DNA of 64,000 bases from Psychrobacillus sp042944905 (GTDB lineage Bacteria > Bacillota > Bacilli > Bacillales_A > Planococcaceae): assembly GCF_042944905.1 (NCBI RefSeq), contig NZ_CP168496.1, positions 2,976,001 through 3,040,000 of the forward strand. Reading direction: 5' to 3'. Below are positions 29,400 through 38,811 of this stretch, piece by piece. Positions within the stretch are counted from its first letter, which is position 1, and each line of letters starts with the position of its first letter. The position numbers and the translations under genes were made by a program. The notes under the pieces are model-generated. The model was not told the DNA's origin and did not search any database. It saw only the letters and a program-made list of their open reading frames with translations.

Positions 29400-30296
29400 T
29401 TAATTTTTCATGCGAGGATCGAGTGCATCTCGTAAACCATCACCCATTAAGTTAAATCCTAATACGGTAAGCATGATCGAAATTCCTGGGAAAAACATCG
29501 TCCATGGTGCATTTCTTAAAACTACTCGGGCATCCGCTAACATTTTCCCCCACTCCGGTGCTGGTGCTTGTGCCCCTAATCCAAGAAACCCTAAAGCAGC
29601 TGCTTCAATAATCGCCGATGCTATAGCTAGCGTTCCTGCCACAATTACAGGGGCCATGGAATTAGGGAGAATATGAGAAAACAAAATACGTATATCTTTC
29701 ATTCCAATTGCTTTCGCCGATGTTATGTATTCCTCTTCTTTAATACTCAATACTTTTGAACGAATGAGTCGACCAAAGTTAGGAATATTAATGATAGCAA
29801 TTGCGATTAATGCATTTCGTAAAGATGGACCTAATACAGAAACAACTGCAATAGCTAATAATATACTTGGAAATGCTAACAGTATATCAAAAGTTCGAGA
29901 TATAATCATATCTACCCATTTTCCATAGTAGCCGGCAATAATACCTAAAATACTACCAACTACTACTGACCCAATTACAGAGAAGAATCCAACACCAAGC
30001 GAAATTCTTGCTCCGTGAATGACACGGGAAAAAATATCACGGCCAAAATCATCCGTACCAAACCAATACTTACTAGAAGGAGGTAACAGACGATCTTTTA
30101 ACAGCTGATCATTTATTCCTTGTGGTGTAAATAATGGACCACAAATTGCTAGAAATATGAAGAAAAGAACGATTATTGCTCCTACAAGTGCAACTTTGTT
30201 TTTACTAAAACTCCGCCAAGCATCGAACCAAGGTCCAGTCGTTTTCTCTGGATGCGTAACGGCATTAATAGGCGGATTCGGAACCATTTCAGACAT
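29400..30296 (-). CDS. peptide ABC transporter permease (DppC/OppC type)
   Basis: Second transmembrane subunit of the peptide importer, 298 aa. It has a cytoplasmic N-terminal tail, a first helix at ~33-53, the typical extracellular RLLPPSSKYWFGTDDFGRDIFSRVIHGAR segment split by the OppC N-domain, and a BPD-transport domain with five further helices. The EAA loop for ATPase contact (SAKAIGMKDIRILFSHILP) is near residue 195. RBS AAAGGAGG. Last gene of a five-gene minus-strand operon D-F-A-B-C; stop is followed by a strong terminator. Confidence 0.93.
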   Translation of the reverse strand: MSEMVPNPPINAVTHPEKTTGPWFDAWRSFSKNKVALVGAIIVLFFIFLAICGPLFTPQGINDQLLKDRLLPPSSKYWFGTDDFGRDIFSRVIHGARISLGVGFFSVIGSVVVGSILGIIAGYYGKWVDMIISRTFDILLAFPSILLAIAVVSVLGPSLRNALIAIAIINIPNFGRLIRSKVLSIKEEEYITSAKAIGMKDIRILFSHILPNSMAPVIVAGTLAIASAIIEAAALGFLGLGAQAPAPEWGKMLADARVVLRNAPWTMFFPGISIMLTVLGFNLMGDGLRDALDPRMKN

Positions 30297-30311
30297 ATCT
30301 ATTCCTCCTTT

Positions 30312-31325
30312 TTAGTCGTATTTAATCCTCGGATCGATTAGTCCATATAGAATATCCACGAAAAGATTAATCATGACAAAAATAAACGCTACAATTAATA
30401 TTCCTGATTGAATGACTGGATAATCTCGGAACTGTATAGCTTCATAAATGTATCTACCTATACCTGGCCAACTAAATATGGTTTCTGTTAATATCGCTCC
30501 TCCAAGTAACAGCCCCATTTGAAGACCTATAACGGTTAATACTGGAATAATCGCATTTTTTAACGCATGTTTATAAACAACCCAAAACATCTTTTGCCCT
30601 TTTGCTCGTGCAGTTCGAACATAATCTGCACGCATTACTTCAAGCATACTAGATCTTGTCATACGAGCAATAATAGCCATTGGGATAGTTGCAAGTGCAA
30701 TACCAGGTAATACTAAATGTTTCAATACTTGTCCTAACTGATCGAATCGTCCATTGAGGATAGTATCGAGTACATACAAGTTTGTCATAGCGGAAACAGG
30801 ATCCCTCGCTTCTTCTCTACCAGATGTAGGAAGCCACTGAAGTTCAATTCCAAAGAGCCATTGTTCCATTAAACCTAGCCAAAAGATAGGCATGGATACG
30901 CCAATTAACGCTATTACCATCGCCAAATAATCGAACCAAGAATTTTGGAACCAAGCAGAAATAATCCCCGCATTTACGCCAATAACTACTGCAATAAGTA
31001 TAGCGAAAAATGCCAATTCAAAAGTAGCTGCTAAATAGGGCCATACTTCCTTCGTAACAGGTTGAACCGTTCGCATCGATTCACCTAAATCGCCTTTAAA
31101 GAGACCAACTAAATAATTAAAATATTGCGTATACCAAGGATTGTTTAAACCAAGCTTTATTTCTAAAGCTTCTATCGCTTCTTTCGATGCCAACTGCCCT
31201 AAGATAACTTGTGCCGGGTTTCCGGGTATAGCCCGAATAATCATAAATACTAGAAAGGTCATACCGAGCAAAACAGGAATTAATTGTAATAGTCTTTTTC
31301 CGATATAGTGAAGCATTGTCTTCAC
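30312..31325 (-). CDS. peptide ABC transporter permease (DppB/OppB type)
   Basis: First transmembrane subunit of the importer, 337 aa, six helices. It starts with the family signature RLLQLIPVLLGMTFLVFMI and RAIPGNPAQVILG, and carries the EAA loop VRTARAKGQKMFWVVYKHAL near residue 240. It pairs with the OppC-type subunit encoded 15 nt downstream to form the channel. A 58-nt gap separates it from the binding-protein gene upstream; same operon. Confidence 0.93.
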   Translation of the reverse strand: MKTMLHYIGKRLLQLIPVLLGMTFLVFMIIRAIPGNPAQVILGQLASKEAIEALEIKLGLNNPWYTQYFNYLVGLFKGDLGESMRTVQPVTKEVWPYLAATFELAFFAILIAVVIGVNAGIISAWFQNSWFDYLAMVIALIGVSMPIFWLGLMEQWLFGIELQWLPTSGREEARDPVSAMTNLYVLDTILNGRFDQLGQVLKHLVLPGIALATIPMAIIARMTRSSMLEVMRADYVRTARAKGQKMFWVVYKHALKNAIIPVLTVIGLQMGLLLGGAILTETIFSWPGIGRYIYEAIQFRDYPVIQSGILIVAFIFVMINLFVDILYGLIDPRIKYD

Positions 31326-31383
31326 CTCTCTCTTATAAATAAGAAAAGGGAGAAATCACGAAGACCTCTCCCCTTCAAGCTTA

Positions 31384-33027
31384 TTACTTAAAGTCGACGT
31401 TCGTTAATTTATCAGAGCCAGTAGGATGTGGTAAGAAGTTTATCAAATCCGCTTTCCCTGCAAGTAATGGAGTTGAATGAGCAAGTGGTACCCAAGGTGC
31501 ATCTTCAAAAATAATTTCTTGAGCTTGCTTATACAATTCAATACGTTTATTCTCGTCTACTTCTGTTTGAGCTTCAATTAGGATCTTGTGTACGTCTTTG
31601 TTGTCATAATACGCATAGTTATTACTTCCAATATTATCACCGTCAAGTAATACGTAGATGAAGTTATCTGCATCTCCGTTATCACCAGTCCAACCAAGCA
31701 TGAATGCATCTGCTTCTCCGTTACGAGCTTTTTCTAAATAGGTTGCCCACTCATACGAAACGATTTTTGCTTTAATGCCAATATCTGCTAAGTTCTTCTG
31801 AATAACTTCTGCAACTTTCGCTCCATCAGGCATATATGGTCTTGGAACAGGCATCGCCCATAATTCCATTTCAAAGCCATCAGCAAGTCCTGCTTCAGCT
31901 AAAAGTTGTTTTGCTTTTTCAGGATTATATTCATAACCAGGAATATCATCATTGTATCCACTAATAGAAGATGGCATTGGGTTTTTAGCAATTTCTGCAC
32001 GCCCTTCGAAGAATGCATCGATGATAGATTGTTTGTCAATTGCATAGTTCATTGCTTGTCGTACTTTTACATTGTCAAATGGTGGACGTGTATTTGTTAA
32101 TCCAAGATATCCTACGTTCATGGAAGGACGTTCGAATAATTGTAATTTAGAATCCCCTTCCACTGTTTTACCATCTGCTGGATTTACTCCATCAGCTAAG
32201 TCAATTTCACCAGCAAGTAGCGCATTTAAACGAGCTGAGTTATCTGGAATTGAACGGAACACAATTTTATCAAGCTTTGGATAGCCCTTTTCCCAATAAC
32301 CATCAAATTTTTCAACTGTAATAGAATCATTACGTTTCCAATCAACAAATTTGAATGGACCAGTTCCTACTGGATTGTCACCAAATTTATCTCCTTCTTT
32401 TTCAAAGGCAGTTGGACTTGCAATACCAAATGGACTCATTGCAATATTTTTTAAGAATGGAGCTTGTGCACGTGTAAGTTTAAAAACAACCTTATTGTCG
32501 CCATCAGCAGTAACGGAAGCGATTACGTGACCTTCATCCCCTTTAAAGCCACCAAACATAGATCCATAATACGGGAATTGGTCATCTGATCCGTTTGCCC
32601 AACGTTCAAAGTTTTTCACTACAGCATCTGCGTTAAAGTCTGTTCCATCATGGAATTTTACCCCTTCACGCAAAGTAAAAGTATAAGTAAGACCGTCATC
32701 TGAAGCTTCCCATTTTGTTGCTAATCCTTCATGAATCGTTGTATCTTGTTCCCCAAAGTTTAACAGTGTTTCAAAAATGTTTTGAGTAACTTTGAAAGAT
32801 TCTCCATCTGTTACAGCAATAGGATCTAATGAAACAGAATCCCCACCACGACCAAAGATGAGTATTTTGTTGCCTGTAGATACAGACTCACCCTTAGAAG
32901 TTTCTTTATTATCCTTACTCGTGTTTTCTTTGCTATCTGAAGACTTATCAGAATTACATGCAGCGAGCACTACAGTTACCGCTAACATCATAAATAGCAA
33001 AAATGGCCATATTTTCTTTTTTCTCAA
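31384..33027 (-). CDS. peptide ABC transporter substrate-binding lipoprotein
   Basis: Extracytoplasmic solute-binding protein of family 5, 547 aa from a TTG start at 33027 (GGAGGGG, 7 nt upstream). A longer reading to 33093 would place 22 residues ahead of the signal peptide and overlap the ATPase gene. Signal peptide RKKKIWPFLLFMMLAVTVVL with lipobox LAAC, a Ser/Lys-rich linker, then the family signature (KVTQNIFETLLNF, TYTFTLREGVKFHDGTDFNA). Overall it resembles DppA more than OppA, suggesting short peptides as substrates (inference). Probably the most abundant product of the operon. Confidence 0.92.
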   Translation of the reverse strand: MRKKKIWPFLLFMMLAVTVVLAACNSDKSSDSKENTSKDNKETSKGESVSTGNKILIFGRGGDSVSLDPIAVTDGESFKVTQNIFETLLNFGEQDTTIHEGLATKWEASDDGLTYTFTLREGVKFHDGTDFNADAVVKNFERWANGSDDQFPYYGSMFGGFKGDEGHVIASVTADGDNKVVFKLTRAQAPFLKNIAMSPFGIASPTAFEKEGDKFGDNPVGTGPFKFVDWKRNDSITVEKFDGYWEKGYPKLDKIVFRSIPDNSARLNALLAGEIDLADGVNPADGKTVEGDSKLQLFERPSMNVGYLGLTNTRPPFDNVKVRQAMNYAIDKQSIIDAFFEGRAEIAKNPMPSSISGYNDDIPGYEYNPEKAKQLLAEAGLADGFEMELWAMPVPRPYMPDGAKVAEVIQKNLADIGIKAKIVSYEWATYLEKARNGEADAFMLGWTGDNGDADNFIYVLLDGDNIGSNNYAYYDNKDVHKILIEAQTEVDENKRIELYKQAQEIIFEDAPWVPLAHSTPLLAGKADLINFLPHPTGSDKLTNVDFK

Positions 33028-33067
33028 ATTTACCCCTCCGTAAATTATATTATCAATGTTGCACTGC

Positions 33068-34036
33068 CTATTTGTATAAATGGCAGGCAACAAAATGACC
33101 TGGCTTCACTTCTTCTAGTTTCGGTACAACGGTTGTACAAACATCCATTTTAAAAGGACATCTTGTATGAAAAGTACAACCTGTTGGTGGGTTAGAAGGG
33201 CTCGGAATATCTCCTTCTAATATTATTTGCTCCCTTTTAAACTTTGGGTCGGGAACGGGAACCGCTGAAAGTAATGCTTTTGTATATGGATGTAGAGGCT
33301 CTGCATACAATGATTCACTAGTAGCTAGCTCTGCCATTTTACCTAAATACATTACGCCTACACGATCACTTATATGACGCACAACCCCTAAGTCATGCGC
33401 GATAAAGATATACGTTAGCTTTAGTTCTTTCTGTAAGTCTTGCATTAGATTGAGTACTTGCGCTTGAATAGACACATCTAGTGCTGAAACTGGCTCATCC
33501 GCAATGATGAGCTTTGGATTTGTCATCAATGCTCTAGCAATACCTATACGTTGGCGTTGCCCTCCACTAAATTGGTGTGGATATCGTTTCGCATGATAAC
33601 TGCTAAGCCCTACAATTTCTAAAAAGTCATATACTTTCTTTTTACGACTTTTAGCGTTTCCAATGTTATGAACGATAAGAGGTTCCATTAAAATTTTCTC
33701 AACCGTATGTCGCGGATTTAAAGAAGCATATGGATCTTGAAAAACCATTTGAATTTCTCTTCTTGCTTTTCTCATCTCAGAACTAGAAATACTCGTTAGT
33801 TCTTTTCCATCAAAGGTTACTTTACCTTCTGTCGGCTCTAGTAATCTCATAAGCATGCGCCCGGTAGTAGATTTGCCGCAACCGGACTCGCCAACAATTC
33901 CTAATGTTTCTCCCTCGTTTACATAAAAAGACACATCGTCCACAGCTTTTACAAAACCAGTTTGTTTCCCTAACAATCCCGAATTAGTAGGAAAGTACTT
34001 TTTTAACCCTTCAACTTGTAGCAGCGGTTTTGTCAT
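33068..34036 (-). CDS. peptide ABC transporter ATP-binding protein (DppF/OppF type)
   Basis: Second ATPase subunit, 322 aa. Walker A GESGCGKSTTG, Q-loop FQDPYASLNP, signature FSGGQRQRIG, Walker B LIIADEPVSALD and switch His in IAHDLG are all intact. The C-terminal oligopeptide extension has the CTFHTRCPF...CTTVVPKL cysteine pattern that in some family members binds a 4Fe-4S cluster. The start overlaps the upstream ATPase gene by 26 nt (AAGGAGG inside it), so the two are coupled. Confidence 0.94.
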   Translation of the reverse strand: MTKPLLQVEGLKKYFPTNSGLLGKQTGFVKAVDDVSFYVNEGETLGIVGESGCGKSTTGRMLMRLLEPTEGKVTFDGKELTSISSSEMRKARREIQMVFQDPYASLNPRHTVEKILMEPLIVHNIGNAKSRKKKVYDFLEIVGLSSYHAKRYPHQFSGGQRQRIGIARALMTNPKLIIADEPVSALDVSIQAQVLNLMQDLQKELKLTYIFIAHDLGVVRHISDRVGVMYLGKMAELATSESLYAEPLHPYTKALLSAVPVPDPKFKREQIILEGDIPSPSNPPTGCTFHTRCPFKMDVCTTVVPKLEEVKPGHFVACHLYK

Positions 34037-35030
34037 TTACTCCTACCTCCTTCTCATCGAATAAGAAGCATCTCGTTTTATGTCCAGTAGATGTTTCGTA
34101 TAAAGAAGGACTTTCTTCCGTACAACGCCCAAACACAGAATCACAACGTGCTGCAAATCGACAACCATTCTTTATCGTACCTGGCTTTGGAACATTGCCT
34201 GGAATCGAATACAGTCGCTGTTTTTTATACCGCATATCAGGAACAGAAGCGAGTAACCCCTTTGTATATGGATGTTGAGGATTATTAAATATTGTTTCAA
34301 CTAATCCTTCTTCGACAACTTTCCCTGCATACATTACAACAACCCGTTGACATGTTTCTGCTACAACTCCCAAGTCATGTGTTATTAATATAATCGCTGT
34401 ATTTAATCGTTCATTCAATTCTCTCATTAGCTTTAATATCTGAGCTTGAATCGTTACATCAAGAGCAGTCGTTGGCTCATCCGCAATGAGCACTTTCGGA
34501 TCGCATACTAATGCCATAGCAATCATTACACGTTGTCTCATACCACCGGAAAGTTGGTGTGGATAGTCTCTCATTAACTCCTCTGCTCTTGGTAATCCTA
34601 CTAGTTTTAACATTTCTACTGCCCTTGCTTTGGCTTGCTTTTTGCTCCATTCCTTTTTATGTAAAGTAATCGCTTCCATTAGTTGGTTGCCAATTGTAAA
34701 TAAAGGATTTAATGATGTCATAGGTTCTTGAAATATCATTGCTACTTCATTCCCACGAATAGTCCGCATTTCTTTTTCAGTAAATTTCGTTAAATCTTTC
34801 CCTTTAAATAAAATTTGACCATTCGTAATTTTTCCTGGAGGACTAGGAACTAGACCCATTATCGAAAGCGATGTAACACTTTTCCCACAGCCTGACTCTC
34901 CTACAATTCCAAGAACTTCTCCTTCTCTTACATGAAAGTCGATATAATCTACGGATGGAATAACACCATCATCTGTGAAAAAGGAAGTTTGAAGATCTTT
35001 CACTTCTAAGATTATTTCACGTTCCTGCAT
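34011..35030 (-). CDS. peptide ABC transporter ATP-binding protein (DppD/OppD type)
   Basis: First gene of the importer operon, 339 aa. Walker A GESGCGKSVTS, signature LSGGMRQRVM, Walker B VLIADEPTTALD and switch His in ITHDLG are visible, with the C-terminal CRFAARCDSVFGRC cysteine cluster typical of OppD/DppD. RBS AGAGGGG. The order D-F-A-B-C equals that of the B. subtilis app operon, though the binding protein is DppA-like. The operon stands between ygaD and ygaE, which are adjacent in B. subtilis, so this is an inserted or relocated block. Confidence 0.94.
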   Translation of the reverse strand: MQEREIILEVKDLQTSFFTDDGVIPSVDYIDFHVREGEVLGIVGESGCGKSVTSLSIMGLVPSPPGKITNGQILFKGKDLTKFTEKEMRTIRGNEVAMIFQEPMTSLNPLFTIGNQLMEAITLHKKEWSKKQAKARAVEMLKLVGLPRAEELMRDYPHQLSGGMRQRVMIAMALVCDPKVLIADEPTTALDVTIQAQILKLMRELNERLNTAIILITHDLGVVAETCQRVVVMYAGKVVEEGLVETIFNNPQHPYTKGLLASVPDMRYKKQRLYSIPGNVPKPGTIKNGCRFAARCDSVFGRCTEESPSLYETSTGHKTRCFLFDEKEVGVNDKTAATS

Positions 35031-35057
35031 GATGACCCCTCTTTTCGTAACAATCCG

Positions 35058-35072
35058 AATTTTCTTATTATT
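35058..35072 (-). promoter_or_regulatory. possible CodY box upstream of the peptide importer operon
   Basis: AATAATAAGAAAATT on the minus strand matches the CodY consensus AATTTTCWGAAAATT with three mismatches, 28 nt upstream of the first start codon. Peptide importers of B. subtilis are CodY-controlled, which makes the site plausible but not certain. Confidence 0.35.
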
Positions 35073-35220
35073 GAAGTGCTATACTAGACATTTTACACAA
35101 TTTTTCGACTTATGCAATAGCTTATTCAAAAGTCATATGCCTTTCTACTTAGTCAATATCCAAATCTATCTGTATTTTCATACATTTTATTAGTTATCCA
35201 TCCAATGATAAGTTATACCA

Positions 35221-35262
35221 AAAAACACCCAATAAGTATGAGTTTACTTATCGAGTGCTTTT
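35221..35262 (-). terminator. terminator of ygaD
   Basis: GCACTCGATAAGTA and TACTTATTGGGTGT (minus strand) form a 14-bp stem with G-T pairs, followed by TTTTTT. Confidence 0.75.
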
Positions 35263-35269
35263 CATTTTT

Positions 35270-37018
35270 TTATATATCTAATTGTTGTATTTGAAAAAGG
35301 TTATAATATACACCTTTTTGGTTCATTAAAATAGTATGATTCCCATTTTCAACAACTTCTCCATTTTCGATAACAAAAATATTATCTGCATGCGTAATAG
35401 TCGAAAGTCTGTGAGCTACTATTATTGTTGTACGGTTTTTCGCCAATCGTTCTAACGAATCTTGAATTAATGATTCGCTCTCTAAATCTAATGCGGAAGT
35501 TGCCTCATCTAGAACCAAAATCGTAGGGTTTTTTAAAAATACTCGTGCAATTGCTACACGTTGCTTTTGTCCACCAGAAAGTTTTACTCCACGTTCTCCC
35601 ACTTTCGTCTCATAACCTTCTGGTAACTCCATGATAAAATCATGTGCATTAGCCGCTTTTGCCGCTTCAATTACTTCTTCATCGGAAGCATTTGGATTTC
35701 CCATTAATATATTCGATTTAACTGAATCGCTAAATAAAATATTGTCTTGCAATACGATTCCAATATGTTTTCGTAGCGATTCAATCGTTACGTCACGTAT
35801 ATCTTTTCCATCAATTTGTACACTGCCACTTGTTACGTCGAAAAATCTAGGAATGAGACTAATTATCGTCGATTTCCCTCCTCCACTCATCCCAACAAAT
35901 GCTACTGTTTGTCCGGCATTTACATGGAAATCCACATTATTTAATATCGTATTTCCATCTTTCTCATATTGGAAAGACACATTAGAGAAAGTGACATCTC
36001 CGGTTGGGTTTTCTAAAATAGAAGCGCCTTTTTTATCGACTATATCGTAATCTTCATCCATTAATTCAAAAACGCGATCCATCGATGCAAAAGCTTGTGT
36101 TAATGTCGTAGATGAATTAACTAAACGTCGCAGTGGACTATATAAACGTTCAATATATGCTACAAAAGCGGCCATCGTCCCGACCGATAGTCCATTATAA
36201 ATTGCTTCATACCCAGCAAATGCTATCACAAGTAGCGGTGCTATATCTGTTATTGTATTTACAACAGCAAATGCCTTTGCATTCCAAATCGTTTGATCCA
36301 CCGCTTTGTCTAAAAATTCTCCATTTGCTTTATCAAATAGTTTTTGTTCGTGTTTCTCTAGTGTAAATGTTTTGATAATGCTCATACCTTGAACACGTTC
36401 ATGTAAATAACTTTGGACGCCTGCAAGTGCTTGCGAACGTTTTCTTGTAAGATCACGTAATTTACCAAAAAAGTACTTCACACTAAATGCGTAAAATGGA
36501 AATGCTAGCAATGTAACAAGCGTTAACTTCACATTCATAGTTAACATAATTCCAATGGCAATTAAAATGGTTGCTAAATCTAACCAGACGTTCATTAAAC
36601 CGATCATAACAAAATTTTTCGTTTGCTCTACGTCATTAATTACCCTTGAAATAACTTCCCCGGCACGTGTATTCGAATAATACTTTAGGCTTAGTTTTTG
36701 GAGATGAATATATAACTTTTGACGAATATCATACAGTATTTTGTTACTCACTAATTGTGCCAAATATTGTCGATAATACTCGATTGGTGGACGAACGATT
36801 AAAAAGATTAAGGAAGTTCCTCCTAGCCAATAAACTAGTTGATGCATTTTTTCTTCTGATGTTAATCCCTTTCCTCCAATAATATCGTCAATAACGATTT
36901 TTATAAGGAGTGGTATAAATAAAGGAATGGCAAATTTTATAATGCCAATGACGATTGTTATAAATATTTGTACATTATATGGCTTTACAAATTGCATATA
37001 CCGCTTAATCGAACCCAT
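35270..37018 (-). CDS. ygaD: ABC transporter half-molecule, exporter type (YgaD)
   Basis: A 582-aa half-transporter with an N-terminal six-helix type I exporter domain (~residues 15-310) and a C-terminal ATPase domain (Walker A GMSGGGKST near residue 380, signature LSGGQKQRVA, Walker B ILVLDEATSALD, switch His in VAHRLST). It probably works as a homodimer. Family members export lipids or drugs; the substrate here is unknown. Homologous to B. subtilis YgaD and in the same place next to ygaC. Walker A has GGGKST rather than the commoner GSGKST. Confidence 0.93.
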   Translation of the reverse strand: MGSIKRYMQFVKPYNVQIFITIVIGIIKFAIPLFIPLLIKIVIDDIIGGKGLTSEEKMHQLVYWLGGTSLIFLIVRPPIEYYRQYLAQLVSNKILYDIRQKLYIHLQKLSLKYYSNTRAGEVISRVINDVEQTKNFVMIGLMNVWLDLATILIAIGIMLTMNVKLTLVTLLAFPFYAFSVKYFFGKLRDLTRKRSQALAGVQSYLHERVQGMSIIKTFTLEKHEQKLFDKANGEFLDKAVDQTIWNAKAFAVVNTITDIAPLLVIAFAGYEAIYNGLSVGTMAAFVAYIERLYSPLRRLVNSSTTLTQAFASMDRVFELMDEDYDIVDKKGASILENPTGDVTFSNVSFQYEKDGNTILNNVDFHVNAGQTVAFVGMSGGGKSTIISLIPRFFDVTSGSVQIDGKDIRDVTIESLRKHIGIVLQDNILFSDSVKSNILMGNPNASDEEVIEAAKAANAHDFIMELPEGYETKVGERGVKLSGGQKQRVAIARVFLKNPTILVLDEATSALDLESESLIQDSLERLAKNRTTIIVAHRLSTITHADNIFVIENGEVVENGNHTILMNQKGVYYNLFQIQQLDI

Positions 37019-37041
37019 AATATTACTTCCTTTCCAAATCA

Positions 37042-37075
37042 GAAAAACCTGTTGTATGTATTCAACAGGTTTTCC
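37042..37075 (-). terminator. terminator of ygaC
   Basis: AAAACCTGTTG and CAACAGGTTTT form an 11-bp perfect stem with an 8-nt loop, between the ygaC stop and the ygaD start. Confidence 0.8.
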
Positions 37076-37077
37076 GT

Positions 37078-37617
37078 CTACTCATTTAACTGTTTATAAA
37101 ATTGATAACGACTTGTCCATGCCTCGATAAAATCTGGAGCAAAAGGACCTCTTTTTTGCTTTATCCACGAAATAAGTTTTTCAACATTACGATTCAGAAT
37201 ACCATCTATCTCTTTAGGATAATTCATTTCCATTTTATGCTGTTCGTATTCATCTTCATCTAAAATTGTATAGGTCATGTCTGGAAAAACCTTTACATCT
37301 AAATCATAATCAATATACTTTAACCGTTGATTATTATAGACAAACGGCGAACTCATATTGATGTAGTAATATACTCCATCTTCTCGGAGCATACAAATAA
37401 TGTTGAACCAATGTTCTGCATGAAAGTAACAAATGGAAGGCTCTCTTGTAATCCAGGTTCTACCATCTGCCTCTATTACAAGTGTACGTTCATTTGCGCC
37501 AATGACAATATTTTTGGTTCCTTTTAAAATCATCGTTTCCTGCCAGACACGGTGGATACGGCCGTTATGCTTGTAGCTATGAATTTGTATAGTTTCTCCT
37601 TCTGTTGGAATCGCCAT
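37078..37617 (-). CDS. ygaC: DUF402 nucleoside tri-/diphosphate phosphatase (YgaC)
   Basis: A 179-aa cytosolic protein of the DUF402/UPF0374 family. Staphylococcal Ntdp, a member of this family, hydrolyses nucleoside tri- and diphosphates with divalent metal. Family features present: N-terminal GETIQIHSYKHNGRIHRVWQ strand region, REPSICYFHAEHWFNIICMLRE, and the metal-binding acidic cluster YIDYDLDVKVFPD followed by LDEDEYEQHK. RBS AAAAGGTGG. It lies between sspE and ygaD as in B. subtilis, each with its own terminator. Confidence 0.92.
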   Translation of the reverse strand: MAIPTEGETIQIHSYKHNGRIHRVWQETMILKGTKNIVIGANERTLVIEADGRTWITREPSICYFHAEHWFNIICMLREDGVYYYINMSSPFVYNNQRLKYIDYDLDVKVFPDMTYTILDEDEYEQHKMEMNYPKEIDGILNRNVEKLISWIKQKRGPFAPDFIEAWTSRYQFYKQLNE

Positions 37618-37705
37618 GATTTAGCCACCTTTTCATCAAGCGCAAGATTGAATTTTAAACTTATTTTCTTATTATAGCAATCCATTCCAAAAAACTGTAG
37701 TAAAA

Positions 37706-37740
37706 AAATCAGCGAAGGCAAAAAGCCCTCGCTGATTTCG
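37706..37740 (-). terminator. terminator of sspE
   Basis: AAATCAGCGAGGGC and GCCTTCGCTGATTT pair over 14 bp with one G-T, followed by TTTTTTT on the minus strand. Confidence 0.85.
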
Positions 37741-37754
37741 GTGAATCCATGCAA

Positions 37755-38000
37755 TTATTTTGTTTGGTTAAAAGAACTACTAGCTTTTTGTTTTTTCATC
37801 TCTGCTTGTTGATTTTGTTGTTTTACTTGTTGAATATCAGTTTCTGAAGCAAACTCTGAGGATTTGGATTGATTTTGAGCTTGACCGCTTTGAGATGATT
37901 GACGGTTTTGTTCTTTTACCTGTTGAACATCAGTTTCAGATGCAAACTCAGGGGTTTTGTATTGATTTGCATTTGGTTGTTTACTGTTATTCTTTTTCAT
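37755..38000 (-). CDS. sspE: gamma-type small acid-soluble spore protein (SspE)
   Basis: An 81-aa Gln/Asn/Ser-rich protein with two copies of the repeat EFASETDxQQVKxQN (~residues 19-33 and ~49-63). This is the GPR-protease cleavage site arrangement of gamma-type SASP, an amino acid store of the dormant spore that does not bind DNA. The ATG at 38000 follows GGAGGTG; a longer reading adds seven residues without an RBS. A well-matched sigma-G promoter lies upstream (38023-38052). Gene position next to fabL matches B. subtilis sspE. Confidence 0.95.
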   Translation of the reverse strand: MKKNNSKQPNANQYKTPEFASETDVQQVKEQNRQSSQSGQAQNQSKSSEFASETDIQQVKQQNQQAEMKKQKASSSFNQTK

Positions 38001-38022
38001 GGATTTCACCTCCGTACACATA

Positions 38023-38052
38023 TATCATGTGCACTTCTAATGATTATATTCA
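38023..38052 (-). promoter_or_regulatory. sigma-G promoter of sspE
   Basis: TGAATA, 17 nt, CATGATA on the minus strand, close to the sigma-G consensus (TGAATA-N17-CATACTA), 23 nt before the start codon. It implies forespore expression. Confidence 0.75.
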
Positions 38053-38061
38053 TGCTATTTT

Positions 38062-38808
38062 TTACAATTTTAATGATCTTCCGCCATCAACAATAATCGT
38101 TTGTCCACAAATCATGGATGAGTCATCGGATAATAAAAACATGGCAGTTTTCACCATATCCTCTATTTCCACCATTCTTCCTGCTGGCGTATTTACTCGT
38201 GCATCTTCTAATAACGCTTCACGATTAGGAAAATGTGTTAAAGCTTCCGTATCTAATGCTCCTCCAGAAACAGTGTTAACGACAATTCCTTTTGGAGCTA
38301 ATTCTACTGCTAAATATCTTGTAATGGATTCTATAGCTGCTTTTGATACCCCAACTGTTGTATAGTTTTCTAAGTAGCGAATCGATCCGAGCGAGCTAAT
38401 TCCAAGAATTCTCCCACCATGATTCATTAATTTAGCTGCTTCTTGTGCACCAAAAAGCATTGCTTTTGCGTTAATATTCATTGTCCAATCCCAATGGGAC
38501 TCTTCTAGTTCCATAATGGGACGTAACACGCCAGAAGCCGCATTACTTACAAATACATCTAATCGTCCAAATTCTTCTTTAATTGTTTCAAACATTGCTC
38601 TTAATTTTTCTACATCTCCAACATTCGCACGAACAAGTAGTGCTTTTCTTCCAAGAGCTTCTATCTCTTGCACCGTTTCAAGTGCAGCTGTTTTGCTTCT
38701 TGCATAGTTTACAACGATATCGTATCCATTCTTTGCAAGCTCGATAGCGATTGCTTTTCCTAATCCTCTACTACTTCCTGTTACTAGTGCAACTTTGTTT
38801 GTCATCAT
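38062..38808 (-). CDS. fabL: enoyl-[acyl-carrier-protein] reductase FabL
   Basis: NADPH-dependent enoyl-ACP reductase of the short-chain dehydrogenase superfamily, last step of each fatty-acid elongation cycle. 248 aa; cofactor loop TGSSRGLGKAIA (~residues 10-21), active-site Ser in ILGISSLGSIRYLENYTTVGVSKAA with the Tyr/Lys pair (Y151xxxGVSK157 approx.). It keeps the SDR YxxxxxxK pattern of FabL/FabI rather than the YxxxK of ordinary SDRs. Located between mutY and sspE exactly as B. subtilis fabL; the ATG is 4 nt after the mutY stop, so they are co-transcribed. Confidence 0.92.
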   Translation of the reverse strand: MMTNKVALVTGSSRGLGKAIAIELAKNGYDIVVNYARSKTAALETVQEIEALGRKALLVRANVGDVEKLRAMFETIKEEFGRLDVFVSNAASGVLRPIMELEESHWDWTMNINAKAMLFGAQEAAKLMNHGGRILGISSLGSIRYLENYTTVGVSKAAIESITRYLAVELAPKGIVVNTVSGGALDTEALTHFPNREALLEDARVNTPAGRMVEIEDMVKTAMFLLSDDSSMICGQTIIVDGGRSLKL

Positions 38809-38811
38809 TAT

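Noticed and set aside
37530..37754. 74-codon ORF between sspE and ygaC
   Set aside because: It covers the sspE terminator and the ygaC start and has no RBS.
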